Part shown: one piece after another, positions 54,897 to 64,000 of the stretch
How the letters are laid out: the number at the start of each line of letters is the position of its first letter
Position numbering within the stretch: the stretch's first letter is position 1
Assembly (NCBI GenBank): GCA_020851035.1
Contig: JADZDM010000025.1
Coordinates: 62,001-126,000 of the forward strand
Origin: Gemmatimonadaceae bacterium
GTDB lineage: Bacteria; Gemmatimonadota; Gemmatimonadetes; Gemmatimonadales; Gemmatimonadaceae
Length of the DNA stretch: 64,000 bases
Reading direction: 5' to 3'
The notes under the pieces: model-generated
What the model was told of the DNA's origin: nothing
The model's database searches: none
The model's input: only the letters and a program-made list of their open reading frames with translations
Program-made: the position numbers and the translations under genes

Positions 54897-56138
54897 CTAC
54901 TCGGCGCGCAGCGCATCGATGGGGTCGAGCCGCGCGGCCCGCGCCGCCGGATAGACCCCGAACAGCACCCCCACGCCCGCGCCAAGCGCCAGCGCGGCGC
55001 CCACCGACCACGGCGTCACGCGGGCCGGCAGCGGCGACAGCGACGACACCAGCCACGCCAGCACGGCGCCCAGCGACAGCCCGAGCACGCCGCCCAGCAC
55101 CGAGACGAACACCGACTCGGCGAGGAACTGCCGGCGGATGTCGGCGCGGGTCGCGCCCACGGCCATCCGGATCCCGATCTCGCGCGTGCGCTCGGTGACC
55201 GACATCAGCATGATGTTCATGATCACCACCCCGCCGACGACGATCCCGATGGCCACCACCGCGGGGATGATCGAGAACAGTGTCTTCGTGAGCTTCCGCC
55301 AGAACGCCACCAGCGCATCGGCGGTCTCGATCGTGAAGTCGTCGGCCTCACCCGGGCGGAGCCGGTGGGCCAGGCGCATCGCCTCCTGCGCGCGGTTCAT
55401 CGCGGCCGGCATGGTGGCGGGGTCGGTGACCTTCACGCTGATGGTGGTGGTGAGCCGCCGGCCGTAGAGCGCCTCGAACGCCGGGATCGGGATCAGCACG
55501 AAGCCGTCGAAGCTCTGGCCGAGCACGCGCCCCTTGGGCGCCACCACGCCCGAGACGGTGAAGAGCTGCCCCTTGATGCGCACCGACTGGCCGATGGGAT
55601 CCACCCCGTCGAAGAGGTGCGTCGCGATGTCGTTCCCGATCACGACCACCCGCCGGCGCTCGCGGACGTCGAGGTCGGTGAGCGGCTGGCCGGACTCGAA
55701 GGTGTAGTCCTGCACGCGCTGGAAGTCCGCGGTCACGCCGAAGATGGTGGCGCTGCCCACCAGCCGGTCGCGCCACTCGATGTCGGCCAGCGGGGTTGGC
55801 CAGCCCGACTGCAGGCTGATGGCGGCGGCGTCCGGCAGGGCCTCCCGGATCACGGCGGCGTCGCGGAGCGTGATCCGGGGCCGCTTGCGGATGCGGAGCA
55901 GCATCTCGTCGTCGATGAGCCCCAGCGAGATCGGGCCGCGACGGACCTGGAAGACGTCCTTGCCGATCATGGAGCCGGCGACCTGCTCGCTGACATACGC
56001 GTTCATCCCGTTGATGATCGCGATCACCGCGACGAGGAATGCCACGGACACCATGATGCCGAGCAGCGTGAAGAACGCGCGGAACCGGTTCGCGCGCAGC
56101 TGCGTGAAGGCAATGAGGAAGACGTCGTTCAGGCGCAC
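54897..56138 (-). CDS. FtsX/MacB-type ABC permease 2
   Basis: A 413-residue permease with the same layout: N-terminal helix FFTLLGIMVSVAFLVAVIAI, a periplasmic domain of about 230 residues (RRGPISLGLIDDEMLLRIRK onward), and the FtsX core VVIMNIMLMSVTERTREIGI with RLDPIDALRAE at the end. It is 12 bases from permease 1. By sequence it is closer to permease 4 (MQDDLVGKLLAVNTFEVRS and AGSMIGKDVFQVRRG align) than to permeases 1 and 3. Confidence 0.87.
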   Translation of the reverse strand: MRLNDVFLIAFTQLRANRFRAFFTLLGIMVSVAFLVAVIAIINGMNAYVSEQVAGSMIGKDVFQVRRGPISLGLIDDEMLLRIRKRPRITLRDAAVIREALPDAAAISLQSGWPTPLADIEWRDRLVGSATIFGVTADFQRVQDYTFESGQPLTDLDVRERRRVVVIGNDIATHLFDGVDPIGQSVRIKGQLFTVSGVVAPKGRVLGQSFDGFVLIPIPAFEALYGRRLTTTISVKVTDPATMPAAMNRAQEAMRLAHRLRPGEADDFTIETADALVAFWRKLTKTLFSIIPAVVAIGIVVGGVVIMNIMLMSVTERTREIGIRMAVGATRADIRRQFLAESVFVSVLGGVLGLSLGAVLAWLVSSLSPLPARVTPWSVGAALALGAGVGVLFGVYPAARAARLDPIDALRAE

Positions 56139-56229
56139 CCGGGAAAGCTATCGTCGCCCGACCGCTCCGGTGGGTGCGCCACCCGGCGCGCGCGGCTGGA
56201 AGCGGGGGCAGTCCCCCGGGAGCCGGCCG

Positions 56230-57480
56230 CTACTCGTACCGCAACGCCACCACCGGGTCCAGCCGCGCGGCGCGGAAGGCGGGGATGATGCCGAAGAGCA
56301 CGCCGGTGAGGATGCTGCCCCCGATCGCCGCGACCACGGACAGCAGCGGGATCTCGGCGGGGATCGGGAAGGCGCTCCGCACGCCGAACGCCACCAGGGC
56401 GCCGAGGGCGAGGCCGATGGCACCACCGATGCCGGTGAGCGTGGCGGCCTCCACCAGGAACTGCCACAGGATGATGCCGGCGGTCGCACCGAGGGCCTTT
56501 CGCACCCCGATCTCGCGGGTGCGCTCGGTGACGCTGATCATCATGATCGCCACCACGCCGACGCCGCCCACGAGCAGGCCCACCGCGGAGAGCGAGAGCA
56601 TCACGATGAAGAAGGTGCCGACGATCTTGTTGTAGGTCTCGAGGATCTTGTCCTGCGTGATGATGTTGAAGTTGTTCTCGGTCGCGGGGCGCAGCCGGCG
56701 GCGGGCGCGCAGCGAGGAGGTGACCTCGTCGATGGCCTGGTCGCGGCTCACGCCGTCGCGGGGCCGCACGGCGATGTTCACCCAGCGGGGCTGGGCGTTC
56801 AGCGCGGTGATGGCCGCCTGCATCGGCATGCTGACCACCGCGTCGTTGTCATTGCCGAGCGGGTTGAGCGGCTTGTCGTAGAGGCCGATGACCTCGAACG
56901 GCACGTTGCCGATGGTGACTTGCTTGCCGATCGGGTCGCTGTCGCCGAACAGCTTCTCGCGCATGGTCCGGTTGATCACGGCCACGCGGGCGCCGGCACT
57001 GTTCTCGGCGTCGGTCCAGGAGCGGCCGGCCACGATGTTGCCGCCGTCGACCATCAGCCAGTCGGTGCTGAACGCCTGCACCTGCACCGACGAGAGGAAC
57101 TGCGCGCGGTAGCGGGCGGCGGCGCTGGTGTTGATCTGCGTGATGACGGTGCGGATCGACGGCAGGCCCCGGAACGACTCCGCCTCGGCCACGGTCAGCC
57201 GCGGGTTGCGGCGCCACTTGCAGGTGTCCTCGCTGCCGTCGCAGGCCTCGAAGCTGATCGGGTTGCGCGTGACGTAGAACGTGTTCGGGCCGGCGGCCGC
57301 GATGTCGCGGGTGACGGCGCTGTTGATGCCCGTGATCATCGCGCCGATCGCGACCACCACGAACACCCCCACCGACACCCCGAGAATGGTGAGGCCGGCG
57401 CGCACCTTGTTCGCCCGGATCGACTCGAGGGCGATGCCCACGCCCTCGATCGTGCCGCTGATGGTGGTCTTCATCGACAT
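56230..57480 (-). CDS. FtsX/MacB-type ABC permease 3
   Basis: A 416-residue permease of the same family. Helix 1 is LTILGVSVGVFVVVAIGAMI; the periplasmic domain has three cysteines near residue 80 (FEACDGSEDTCKW), a possible disulfide absent from the other copies; the core reads GGVGVVAIMMISVTERTREI and the end RLDPVVALRYE. It resembles permease 1 most. The 91-bp gap before permease 2 shows no obvious promoter. Confidence 0.87.
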   Translation of the reverse strand: MSMKTTISGTIEGVGIALESIRANKVRAGLTILGVSVGVFVVVAIGAMITGINSAVTRDIAAAGPNTFYVTRNPISFEACDGSEDTCKWRRNPRLTVAEAESFRGLPSIRTVITQINTSAAARYRAQFLSSVQVQAFSTDWLMVDGGNIVAGRSWTDAENSAGARVAVINRTMREKLFGDSDPIGKQVTIGNVPFEVIGLYDKPLNPLGNDNDAVVSMPMQAAITALNAQPRWVNIAVRPRDGVSRDQAIDEVTSSLRARRRLRPATENNFNIITQDKILETYNKIVGTFFIVMLSLSAVGLLVGGVGVVAIMMISVTERTREIGVRKALGATAGIILWQFLVEAATLTGIGGAIGLALGALVAFGVRSAFPIPAEIPLLSVVAAIGGSILTGVLFGIIPAFRAARLDPVVALRYE

Positions 57481-57484
57481 GCGG

Positions 57485-58732
57485 TCACTCCGAGCGAAGG
57501 GCGACGACCGGATCCAGCCGGCTGGCGCGTGAGGCGGGGTATACGCCCGCCATGATGCCGACCCCGGCGCCGACGACGACGGCCAGGATCACCGACCAGA
57601 GCGCGATCGCGGCCGGCAGCGGCGTGACGGACGAGATCACCTTCGCGAGCACGGCGCCCAGCCCCACACCGATGGCGGCGCCGAGGATCGAGAGGGTGGT
57701 GGATTCCACCAGGAACTGGGCCATGATGTCACGCCGCCGAGCCCCCAGCGACTTGCGCACGCCGATCTCGCGGGTGCGCTCGGCCACCGCCACCAGCATG
57801 ATGTTCATGATCACGATCGCGCCCACGATCAGGCCGATCGCCGGCAGCACGACGCCGGCCAGCACGAGGTACTGCTTGATCTTGGCGAAGAAGGTCAGCG
57901 CGGAGCTGGAGGTCTCGAGCACGAAGTTGTCCTTCTGGCCCGGCCGCAGCTTCCGCACCGACCGCATGACCTCGCGCACGTCCTCCATGGTGCTGTTCAT
58001 CACGGCTTCCGACGGGCTCTTGATCATCACCGCGTCGATCACGCCCTTCTGCCGGTTGGTGAGCCGGCGGAGCGGGGAGTTGTACGGGGCGACCACGAAC
58101 TTGTCGAAGGAGATGCCGAGGGCGCTGCCCTGCGACTCGGCCACGCCGATGACGGTGTACGGCAGGTTGCCGAGGCGCAGCTCCTTGCCGACCGGGTCCA
58201 CGTTCGGGAAGAAGTGGTCCTTCACGTCCTTGCCGATGACCACCACCAGCGACCCCATCGCATCTTCCTGCGGGGAGAAGACGCGGCCGCTGGTCACGCC
58301 CATCTTCTTGATCTCGAAGTAGTTGCGCGTGGTGTTGACGGCGTTCACGCCCTTCGGCCGCCCGGTGAGGGTGGTGGCCGTGACGCCACCGTCGGAGCTC
58401 ATCGGGGCCCAGACGATGCCGTCCGGCAGTCCCTCGGTGATCGCCGGTACGTCGGCCTCCATCAGCCGTGGCCGGCGCTGCCACTCCAGCCACTCCTCCT
58501 CCGTCACGTTGCCGAGGTTCACGTTCGGCCGGCTGCGCACCTCGAACGTGTTCACCGCCAGCAGCTTGCCAACGAGGTCGTCCTGCATGTAGCGGCTCAT
58601 CCCCTCGACGATGCTGACGACGGCGATGAGGAAGGTGACGCCGATGCAGACGCCGAGCATGGTGAAGAAGCTCTTCAGCTTCTGCGTGCGGATGGTCTGC
58701 AGGGCGAGGAGGACGGCCTCGAAGAGCGGCAT
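57485..58732 (-). CDS. FtsX/MacB-type ABC permease 4
   Basis: A 415-residue permease; ATG 58732 gives MPLFEAVLLALQTIRTQKLK, the start expected for the family, and the longer upstream frame is out of context against the ATPase gene. Helix 1 is FFTMLGVCIGVTFLIAVVSI; the core is GAIVIMNIMLVAVAERTREI; the C-terminus is RLDPVVALRSE. It lies 1 base after the ATPase stop, so it is the primary permease partner by position. Confidence 0.87.
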   Translation of the reverse strand: MPLFEAVLLALQTIRTQKLKSFFTMLGVCIGVTFLIAVVSIVEGMSRYMQDDLVGKLLAVNTFEVRSRPNVNLGNVTEEEWLEWQRRPRLMEADVPAITEGLPDGIVWAPMSSDGGVTATTLTGRPKGVNAVNTTRNYFEIKKMGVTSGRVFSPQEDAMGSLVVVIGKDVKDHFFPNVDPVGKELRLGNLPYTVIGVAESQGSALGISFDKFVVAPYNSPLRRLTNRQKGVIDAVMIKSPSEAVMNSTMEDVREVMRSVRKLRPGQKDNFVLETSSSALTFFAKIKQYLVLAGVVLPAIGLIVGAIVIMNIMLVAVAERTREIGVRKSLGARRRDIMAQFLVESTTLSILGAAIGVGLGAVLAKVISSVTPLPAAIALWSVILAVVVGAGVGIMAGVYPASRASRLDPVVALRSE

Positions 58733-58733
58733 C

Positions 58734-59540
58734 TCAGTGCCCCGCGCCGGTGTGCAGGCGGCTGCGGAACACGTCGCCGCTGTCGTCGCTGGCGATGATG
58801 CCGTCACGCAGCACCACCACGCGCCGGGCGTGAGCGGCGATGTCCGGCTCGTGGGTCACCATGATCACGGTCTGGCCCTGCGCGGCGAGGCTCTCGAACA
58901 CGCGCATGATCTCCTCGGAGGTCTGCGAGTCGAGGTTGCCGGTGGGCTCGTCGGCGAGGAGGATCGAGGGCTCGTTCACGAGGGCGCGCGCGATCGCGAC
59001 GCGCTGGCGCTGGCCGCCGGAGAGCTCGTTCGGCTTGTGGGACATGCGCTCGGCGAGCTGCACGCGCGCGAGTGCGTGCGCCGCGCGCTTCTTCCGCTCG
59101 CTGCTCGAGACGCCGGCGTAGACGAGCGGGAGTTCGACGTTCTGCAGCGCACTGGCGCGGGGCAGGAGGTTGAACGTCTGGAACACGAACCCGATCTCCT
59201 TGTTGCGCACGTGGGCCAGCGCATCGTCCGACATCTTGGAGACCTGCTGCCCGTTGAGCCAGTACTCGCCGCTGCTGGGCGTGTCGAGGCAGCCGATGAG
59301 GTTCATCAGCGTCGACTTGCCGGAGCCGGACGGGCCCATGATGGCCACGTACTCGTTGCGCCGCACGGCGAGGTCCACGCCGCGGAGGGCGCGCACGATC
59401 TCGCCCCCCATCTCGTACTGGCGGGTGATGCCGCGCGTGACGATGACCCAGTCCTTGTCCGGCGCCGCGCCCTGCGCCGCCGAGACGGCGCGGCGCTCGG
59501 CGGTGACCGTCAGAGACTCCGGCGCGAGGGGCCCGCTCAT
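58734..59540 (-). CDS. MacB/LolD-type ABC transporter ATPase
   Basis: A 268-residue ATPase. Walker A is [15 protein letters not shown], the Q-loop [20 protein letters not shown], signature [15 protein letters not shown], Walker [14 protein letters not shown] and switch histidine VTHEPD. It has a 30-residue N-terminal extension before the ATPase core. It overlaps the fusion protein gene (4 bases) and is followed by four permeases, so several permeases may share it. Confidence 0.93.
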   Translation of the reverse strand: MSGPLAPESLTVTAERRAVSAAQGAAPDKDWVIVTRGITRQYEMGGEIVRALRGVDLAVRRNEYVAIMGPSGSGKSTLMNLIGCLDTPSSGEYWLNGQQVSKMSDDALAHVRNKEIGFVFQTFNLLPRASALQNVELPLVYAGVSSSERKKRAAHALARVQLAERMSHKPNELSGGQRQRVAIARALVNEPSILLADEPTGNLDSQTSEEIMRVFESLAAQGQTVIMVTHEPDIAAHARRVVVLRDGIIASDDSGDVFRSRLHTGAGH

Positions 59541-60823
59541 GCCTTCTTCCCCGGTGCCTTGGCCGAGTCGGCGGCCACTTCCTCCTTCACGGTGGCCCCG
59601 TCGCGCAGCTCGCGGATGGCCTGGTAGGTGCCGGAGACGATGCGGTCGCCGGCCTTCAGCCCGCCGAGCACCTCGAAGTAGCGGTCGCCGGCGATGCCGA
59701 CCTTGACCGGCCGGAAGCTCACGGTGTTGCCGGCGTTGAGGATGAAGACGCCCTCCACGTCGCGCTTGCCGATCTGCTTCGCCGGCTTCTTGCCGCCCGG
59801 CGCCTGTGCCGTGTCGCCGCTCGCGATCGCCGAGTCCTCGCGCACGGTGAGCGCGATGATCGGGATCGACAGCACGCGCTGGCGCACGTCGGTGATGACC
59901 TTGGCCGTGGCCGAGAAGTCGGGGCGCGTCTCGCTCGGCGCGTTCACGAGCTGCACGACCACCTCGTAGTCCACGGCCTGGTCGGTGGTGGTGGCGGCGG
60001 TGGTCGCCTTCACCGAGCTGTTCGCGATGCGCACCACGCGGCCGATGAAGGTGGTGTCGGGGAAGGCGTCGATCTGCACGACGGCCGAGTCGCCGAGCTT
60101 GATCCGCGAGACGTCGGTCTCGTCGACCTTGATCTTGGTCTCGAGGATCGAGAGGTCGGAGATCGTCAGCAGGGTGGCGGCGTCCTTGTTGAGCGTGCCC
60201 TGGATGGCGGTCTCGCCGTTCTCGACGTTGAGCCGGGTGATGCGCCCCGACATCGGGGCCTGGATCGTGGTGCGGCTGAGGGCGAAGCGCGCGTCACGCA
60301 CGGCGGCTTCGGACTGCTCGACGCTGAACTTCGCGGCATCGGAGAGCGCGGTGTTGACCTCGACCGCGGTGCGCAGCGTCTCCAGCTGCTCGTCGCTGAT
60401 CAGCGTCGGCGTGGCCTGCTTGATCTCGCTCGACCGGTCGAAGTTGCGCTTGGCCTGCAGGAAGTTGGCGCGGGCCTGTGCGAACTGCGCCTTCGCCGAC
60501 GCCAGCGCGGCGAGGGAGCGCTGCAGGGCGGCCTCGTACTGCTGCGGGTCGATCTGCAGCAGGAACTGGCCCTTCGTCACCTGGTCACCTTCCTTGACGG
60601 CGAGGCGGATGATGCGGCCGGTGATGTCGGCGGAGACGTCCACCTTCACGCGCGGGCGCACCTGCCCGCTGGCGGTGACGCTCGCCACCAGGTCACGGGC
60701 CTCCACCGCCTCGATCTTCACCGTGGCGGCCTTGTTCTTGTTCTTCTGCGAGGCGACGTAGCCCAGCGCGCCCAGTCCTGCGACAACAGCAACGGCGATC
60801 CCGATCTTCAAGCCTTTGGTCAT
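59537..60823 (-). CDS. Periplasmic membrane-fusion protein (MacA/HlyD type)
   Basis: A 428-residue adaptor. A single N-terminal helix ([20 protein letters not shown]) anchors it; [20 protein letters not shown] and [20 protein letters not shown] form the lipoyl half, a coiled-coil hairpin (about 95-185, rich in Ala/Gln/Lys) follows, then the second lipoyl half [20 protein letters not shown] and beta-barrel domain. It would bridge the inner-membrane permease and the TolC-like channel. A Lys/Ala/Gly-rich stretch near 330 is low complexity. Confidence 0.9.
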   Translation of the reverse strand: MTKGLKIGIAVAVVAGLGALGYVASQKNKNKAATVKIEAVEARDLVASVTASGQVRPRVKVDVSADITGRIIRLAVKEGDQVTKGQFLLQIDPQQYEAALQRSLAALASAKAQFAQARANFLQAKRNFDRSSEIKQATPTLISDEQLETLRTAVEVNTALSDAAKFSVEQSEAAVRDARFALSRTTIQAPMSGRITRLNVENGETAIQGTLNKDAATLLTISDLSILETKIKVDETDVSRIKLGDSAVVQIDAFPDTTFIGRVVRIANSSVKATTAATTTDQAVDYEVVVQLVNAPSETRPDFSATAKVITDVRQRVLSIPIIALTVREDSAIASGDTAQAPGGKKPAKQIGKRDVEGVFILNAGNTVSFRPVKVGIAGDRYFEVLGGLKAGDRIVSGTYQAIRELRDGATVKEEVAADSAKAPGKKA

Positions 60824-60841
60824 GTGATTCTCGTGGGTGGG

Positions 60842-62314
60842 TCAGCGCAGGCGGCGGCCGACAGCTTGCTCGAGCGCGGCAAACGCCCGGTGAAAGTCGT
60901 ACACGGCGGTGATGCGGTCATTCTCGGCCCGCGCGAACACCGCGCGCGCATCGGCGACATCGAGGAAGGTGGCCTGCCCGACGCGGTAGCGCGTCTCGGC
61001 GAGCAGCAGCGCCTGCCGGGCGAGCCGCCCGTTCTCCTCCTGGATCGTCACGGTCTGCTGCGAGGCATCGAGGTTCAGGTACGCCGTGCGCACCGCCTGC
61101 TGGGCGGCCAGCTCCTGCTGGCGCACCGCCTGGCGCGCGTTGTCGCGGGCCACGGCGGCTTCCGCCACCCGCTGCTCGCGCTGCCAGCCGTTGAACAGCG
61201 GCAGCGACACCTGCGCATTCACGCTGTACGGGTTGCGCGTGAGCGTGAACGGGAAGGCGCTGTTGGTGGACTTCGCCGCCGCGATCTCGGCCGGCGTGAG
61301 CGTGATGCCGGCGCAGGTGGCGGGGTCAAAGGCCTGCCCGACGATCGTCAGCACCGAGCCGCGCTGGTAGCAGCTGCTCTGCTTGCTGGAGAGCGCCTGC
61401 GTGACGGGGAAGTTGTCGTTGGTGTACGAGTTCGTGAACCCGCCATAGCCGGTCGAGAGCGAGAAGCTGGGGAAGTACGCGGCCCGCGCAATCCGCTGGT
61501 TCACCGCCGCGACGTCCTCGCGCTGCCGGCGCGCGAGGACGTTCGGGTTGGCACGCCGCGCGAGGTCGACCAGCTCCGTCACGCTGGTCGTGACGGGCGT
61601 GACGGCGTAGCCGGTGGTGAGTGCCACGTCCTGCGCCGGTGCCGCCACCCCGAGGTTCTCGAAGAGCCGCAGCTTCTCGATCGCCACCGCGTTCCGGGCC
61701 TGCACCACCTGCACGCGCTGCTGTCCGAGCGCCACCTCGGCGCGTTGCACGTCGAGGACCGTCGCGCTGCCGGCCGCGGCGCGCGCCTTGGCCAGTTCCA
61801 CCGAGAGCCGGGCACTCTCCAGCAGCGTGTCCTGCAGCACCGCGCGCGCCTGCGCCTGCAGCGCGATCAGGTACTGCGTGGTGACCGTCGTGCGGAGCTG
61901 CTGTCCTGCGGCATCCACCTCGGACTCGGTCGCCGCCTCGTTGAGCCTGGCCGCCCGCGGCTGCAGCAGCGCGTCGAGGCCGTACGAGACCGAGGCGTTC
62001 AGGCTGGCGCTGGACCCCATCGTGTTTGCGTTGGCACCGAAGCCGATGCCGTTGAACACCTGCTGCCGACCCTCACGCCACGACAGCCCGGCCGACGAGG
62101 CGAGATTGGGCAGCAACTGGCCATAGGCGCTGCGGGTGGCGGCTGAGGCCGTGCGCCGGGCGTTGGCCGACTGCCGGAGCTGCGGGTTGTTCGCGAGCGC
62201 CAGGTCCACCGCCTGTTCGACCGTCAGGGCCGCCGGCACCACCGGCGCCTGTTGCGCGCCGGCGGCGAGGGGAAGGAGCAAGGCAAGGGCGAGGCTGCGG
62301 GTAGGGACAGTCAT
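60842..62314 (-). CDS. TolC-like outer-membrane efflux protein
   Basis: A 490-residue outer-membrane factor. The signal peptide ends near LLLPLAAGAQQ; LTVEQAVDLALANNPQLRQS is the first OEP repeat and the long coiled segments (QLLAAQQAVRTAYLNLDASQ-like) show the alpha-barrel halves. RYRVGQATFLDVADARAVFA near the end is typical. It is 18 bases upstream of the fusion protein and is probably the first gene of the efflux operon. Confidence 0.92.
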   Translation of the reverse strand: MTVPTRSLALALLLPLAAGAQQAPVVPAALTVEQAVDLALANNPQLRQSANARRTASAATRSAYGQLLPNLASSAGLSWREGRQQVFNGIGFGANANTMGSSASLNASVSYGLDALLQPRAARLNEAATESEVDAAGQQLRTTVTTQYLIALQAQARAVLQDTLLESARLSVELAKARAAAGSATVLDVQRAEVALGQQRVQVVQARNAVAIEKLRLFENLGVAAPAQDVALTTGYAVTPVTTSVTELVDLARRANPNVLARRQREDVAAVNQRIARAAYFPSFSLSTGYGGFTNSYTNDNFPVTQALSSKQSSCYQRGSVLTIVGQAFDPATCAGITLTPAEIAAAKSTNSAFPFTLTRNPYSVNAQVSLPLFNGWQREQRVAEAAVARDNARQAVRQQELAAQQAVRTAYLNLDASQQTVTIQEENGRLARQALLLAETRYRVGQATFLDVADARAVFARAENDRITAVYDFHRAFAALEQAVGRRLR

Positions 62315-62415
62315 CGGCGTGATCAGGGATTTTGGGATCAGACTGAGCCAACGTACGGGCCCGGTCGCAATACAGTTTCACGGGGCATGTCGTTGACCCC
62401 GTGTGAGTTGTACCG

Positions 62416-63156
62416 TCAGGTGGGGGGATCGTCCCGCAGCAGCCGGCTGCGCCCGCCCCAGGCCACCCGGAGGAGGCGGCCCCGTGCGTCCCGCCACCAG
62501 CGCAGCGGTGTCGAGAGGCCGGTCACAGTCACGGGTACGCCGGTCACAGCGACCTCGGCCATTGAGATCTCGGCCGTCGGCGCGTAGTCCAGCGTTCCAC
62601 TCGAGAGCGTTCCGCGCCGCACGTCCAGGAAGAACAGCGGGGTGCTCCGGGCGGCGTGGCTGGCCAGGGTGACGAACGGCACCATGGCTGCGGTGTCCAG
62701 CAGCACCAGGTCCCGCTGTGCCGCATACTCCCGGACGCTCCGTCGCGTGGGCGTCACCCGCTCCAGCGTCACACGTCCCCCGGCGCTCGTCACCTGGATG
62801 CGATCGATGAGCCGGCCGGCGCTGTCGCGGGATTCGGCGACGTACCGCCGCAGGCCGAGCGTCGAGTCGGTGAGCAGCTCCGCCGTCACCCGCAGCCCGC
62901 GGCGCACCACGATGCCGGTGGTCACGAGGGCGAGATCGGTGCCGGACCGGACCTGCCGGAAGCGCATCGTGCCGCGTGCCACGGTCACGGAATCGAACTG
63001 CACCGAGATGGAGAGGGCGTCCAGCAGTGGGGAGGCGGGGGCCTGAGCGCCCGCCGGTGTGGCGGCGAGCGGGCCGAGCGTGCCGAGGCAGATGGCCAGG
63101 ACCGAACGACGACGTGCCCGGGAGGACCAGCGAGGTGTATGGATGAAACGCGTCAC
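62416..63156 (-). CDS. Secreted protein of unknown function
   Basis: About 246 residues. GTG 63156 gives an Arg-rich n-region followed by a hydrophobic stretch and an AQAP cleavage-like site (SVLAICLGTLGPLAATPAGA, then Q). The mature part is beta-rich, with repeated short strands (FDSVTVARGTMRFRQVRSG; LRRYVAESRDSAGRLIDRIQ) similar to DUF-type outer-membrane-associated proteins of the LolA-like or DUF6134 kind; this is not certain. The frame is open upstream, but those residues are not signal-like. It is 101 bases upstream of the tolC-like gene. Confidence 0.65.
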   Translation of the reverse strand: MTRFIHTPRWSSRARRRSVLAICLGTLGPLAATPAGAQAPASPLLDALSISVQFDSVTVARGTMRFRQVRSGTDLALVTTGIVVRRGLRVTAELLTDSTLGLRRYVAESRDSAGRLIDRIQVTSAGGRVTLERVTPTRRSVREYAAQRDLVLLDTAAMVPFVTLASHAARSTPLFFLDVRRGTLSSGTLDYAPTAEISMAEVAVTGVPVTVTGLSTPLRWWRDARGRLLRVAWGGRSRLLRDDPPT

Positions 63157-63228
63157 ACTGTAAACTGACCTGTTCCGCCTGCCGCGCGCGACCGGACGAC
63201 CGCAGATCACGCTCATGCTCCCACGCTC

Positions 63229-64000
63229 CTGACCCCGACCCCGACGCCGGAACCCCTGCTCACGCCGCGCCGACGGTGGCTGTTTCCGGCCGCAGCGGGG
63301 GTGGTGTGCGCCGCCTTCTGGCTGCGCTCCCCGTCGGTGGCCTGGCTGGGTGCCGTGGCCGGTGCGGTGCTCTTCACCGCCGCACTTGGACGCCTCGCGC
63401 AGCGCCGCCGCTCGCCGCGCATGGTGGTCTCGCTCGGCCTGCTCTTCCTCGGCACGGCGGCCTGGCAGCAGTTCGAGCTGAGCCGGATCGAGACGCGATT
63501 CGATGCGTGGGCCGCCGCCGCGATCCGCCGTGGCGACGCGAGTGCGGCGCGCGCGCTGCCGATCGCCGCCGAGCGCGTGCGGCAGCTCGCACGCAAGGCG
63601 CTGGCGGCACCGGTCGCGACAGCGGCGGGATTCCGGTTTCTCGGCAGCCTCGATGGCATCGACGCGCGCACCAGCGTGGTGCTCTACCGCAACGGGCTCC
63701 CGGTGGCGTGGGGCGGTGAGCCGCGCGCGGTGCCCGAGGTGCTGCGAGGCGACATCGGCGTCGAGCGGCTGCGGTTCTACCTCGTGCTGTATGCGGCCGA
63801 GCGGCAGGGTGACGCCGTGGCGGTGTCGACGATGGTGCTCGACGCCGATCCGCCGGCGCGCCACCTGGTGAACGGGCTGGGGGCCGACCTGGCGCAGCGG
63901 GCCTCGGTTGGCGCGATCGAGTTCGCCCCGCCGGGCCCTGCGGACGAGACGGGATTCCGCCCGTGGCTGGTGGATGGCGAACCGTTGCTCCGGTACCGCG
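63229..64000 (+). CDS. Membrane protein, N-terminal part (possible sensor kinase), cut by the window edge
   Basis: The frame is open from a TGA at 63166-63168 to the end of the window. The first plausible start is CTG 63229 (TPTPTPEPLLTPRRRWLFP); the GTG at 63301 would remove part of the first helix. Two or three membrane segments occur early (WLFPAAAGVVCAAFWL, VAWLGAVAGAVLFTAALG, VVSLGLLFLGTAAW), followed by a helical RFDAWAAAAIRRGDA stretch and a domain with GFRFLGSLDGIDARTSVVLY that may be extracytoplasmic. The layout fits a sensor kinase or related signalling protein, but no catalytic domain is visible. Confidence 0.6.
   Translation, partial: MTPTPTPEPLLTPRRRWLFPAAAGVVCAAFWLRSPSVAWLGAVAGAVLFTAALGRLAQRRRSPRMVVSLGLLFLGTAAWQQFELSRIETRFDAWAAAAIRRGDASAARALPIAAERVRQLARKALAAPVATAAGFRFLGSLDGIDARTSVVLYRNGLPVAWGGEPRAVPEVLRGDIGVERLRFYLVLYAAERQGDAVAVSTMVLDADPPARHLVNGLGADLAQRASVGAIEFAPPGPADETGFRPWLVDGEPLLRYR

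Overview
The window comes from an aerobic anoxygenic phototroph. Most of it (about 16.2-53.4 kb) is a type-II reaction-centre photosynthesis gene cluster, GC-rich (about 70% in lines I counted). The gene content (bchFNBHLM, acsF, lhaA, puh, puf, crtF-bchCXYZ, bchID-puhE, ppaA-ppsR, bchG-bch2-bchP) is of the proteobacterial type. A reaction-centre H subunit split into two polypeptides, a bacillithiol gene and the lipoprotein style point to a Gemmatimonadota phototroph related to Gemmatimonas phototrophica. That assignment is inference; no rRNA gene is present.

Layout. (1) 1-4946: a lower-GC (about 55%) accessory operon on the + strand, with the end of an unknown gene, a 736-residue unknown protein, and the ATPase, permease and binding protein of an SsuABC/TauABC-like importer. 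(2) 4947-7746: a mobile-element scar. An IS3-type orfA relic is interrupted by an IS481-family element; then come an IS21-like end repeat and a second, different IS481-family element. Both IS481 copies sit in GCTAG targets. (3) 7747-19729, - strand: one long gene row read as bchG, bch2, bchP, tspO, hemA, hemE, hemF, bshB1, kynA, kynB, iscS, mnmA. It links bacteriochlorophyll side-chain steps to haem/tetrapyrrole supply and then to house-keeping genes. (4) 19787-21999, - strand: regulators ppaA and ppsR. (5) 22304-36736, + strand: bchFNBHLM, a small membrane protein, acsF, lhaA, puhA (two parts), puhB, crtB. (6) 36745-37991: a lipoprotein gene and an eight-copy repeat. (7) 37992-42039, - strand: pufBALMC. 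(8) bchO (+), then crtF-bchCXYZ (-), then bchI-bchD-puhE (+). (9) 53396-64000: a MITE-like element, then an unrelated efflux/FtsX transporter locus with four permeases, an ATPase, a membrane-fusion protein and a TolC-like protein, then a secreted protein and the start of a membrane protein.

How it works together. HemA, HemE and HemF supply porphyrin. BchH-I-D insert magnesium (BchO accessory), BchM methylates, AcsF closes ring E with oxygen, BchLNB and BchXYZ reduce rings D and B, BchF and BchC finish ring A, and BchG and BchP add and reduce the tail. PufL, M, C and PuhA form the reaction centre, PufA and B form LH1, and LhaA, PuhB and PuhE assemble them. PpsR, probably antagonised by the B12-type protein PpaA, should act through TGT-N12-ACA operators that I can see before bchF, bchG, bchC and between crtF and bchI.

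Most striking points: PufM carries a C-terminal OmpA-type peptidoglycan-binding domain; puhA is split by an in-frame TAA-GCC-ATG; PpsR contains no cysteine; and paired PpsR operators at bchG and bchC are exactly 8 bp apart. All functional statements are from reading the sequence; no database search was run.
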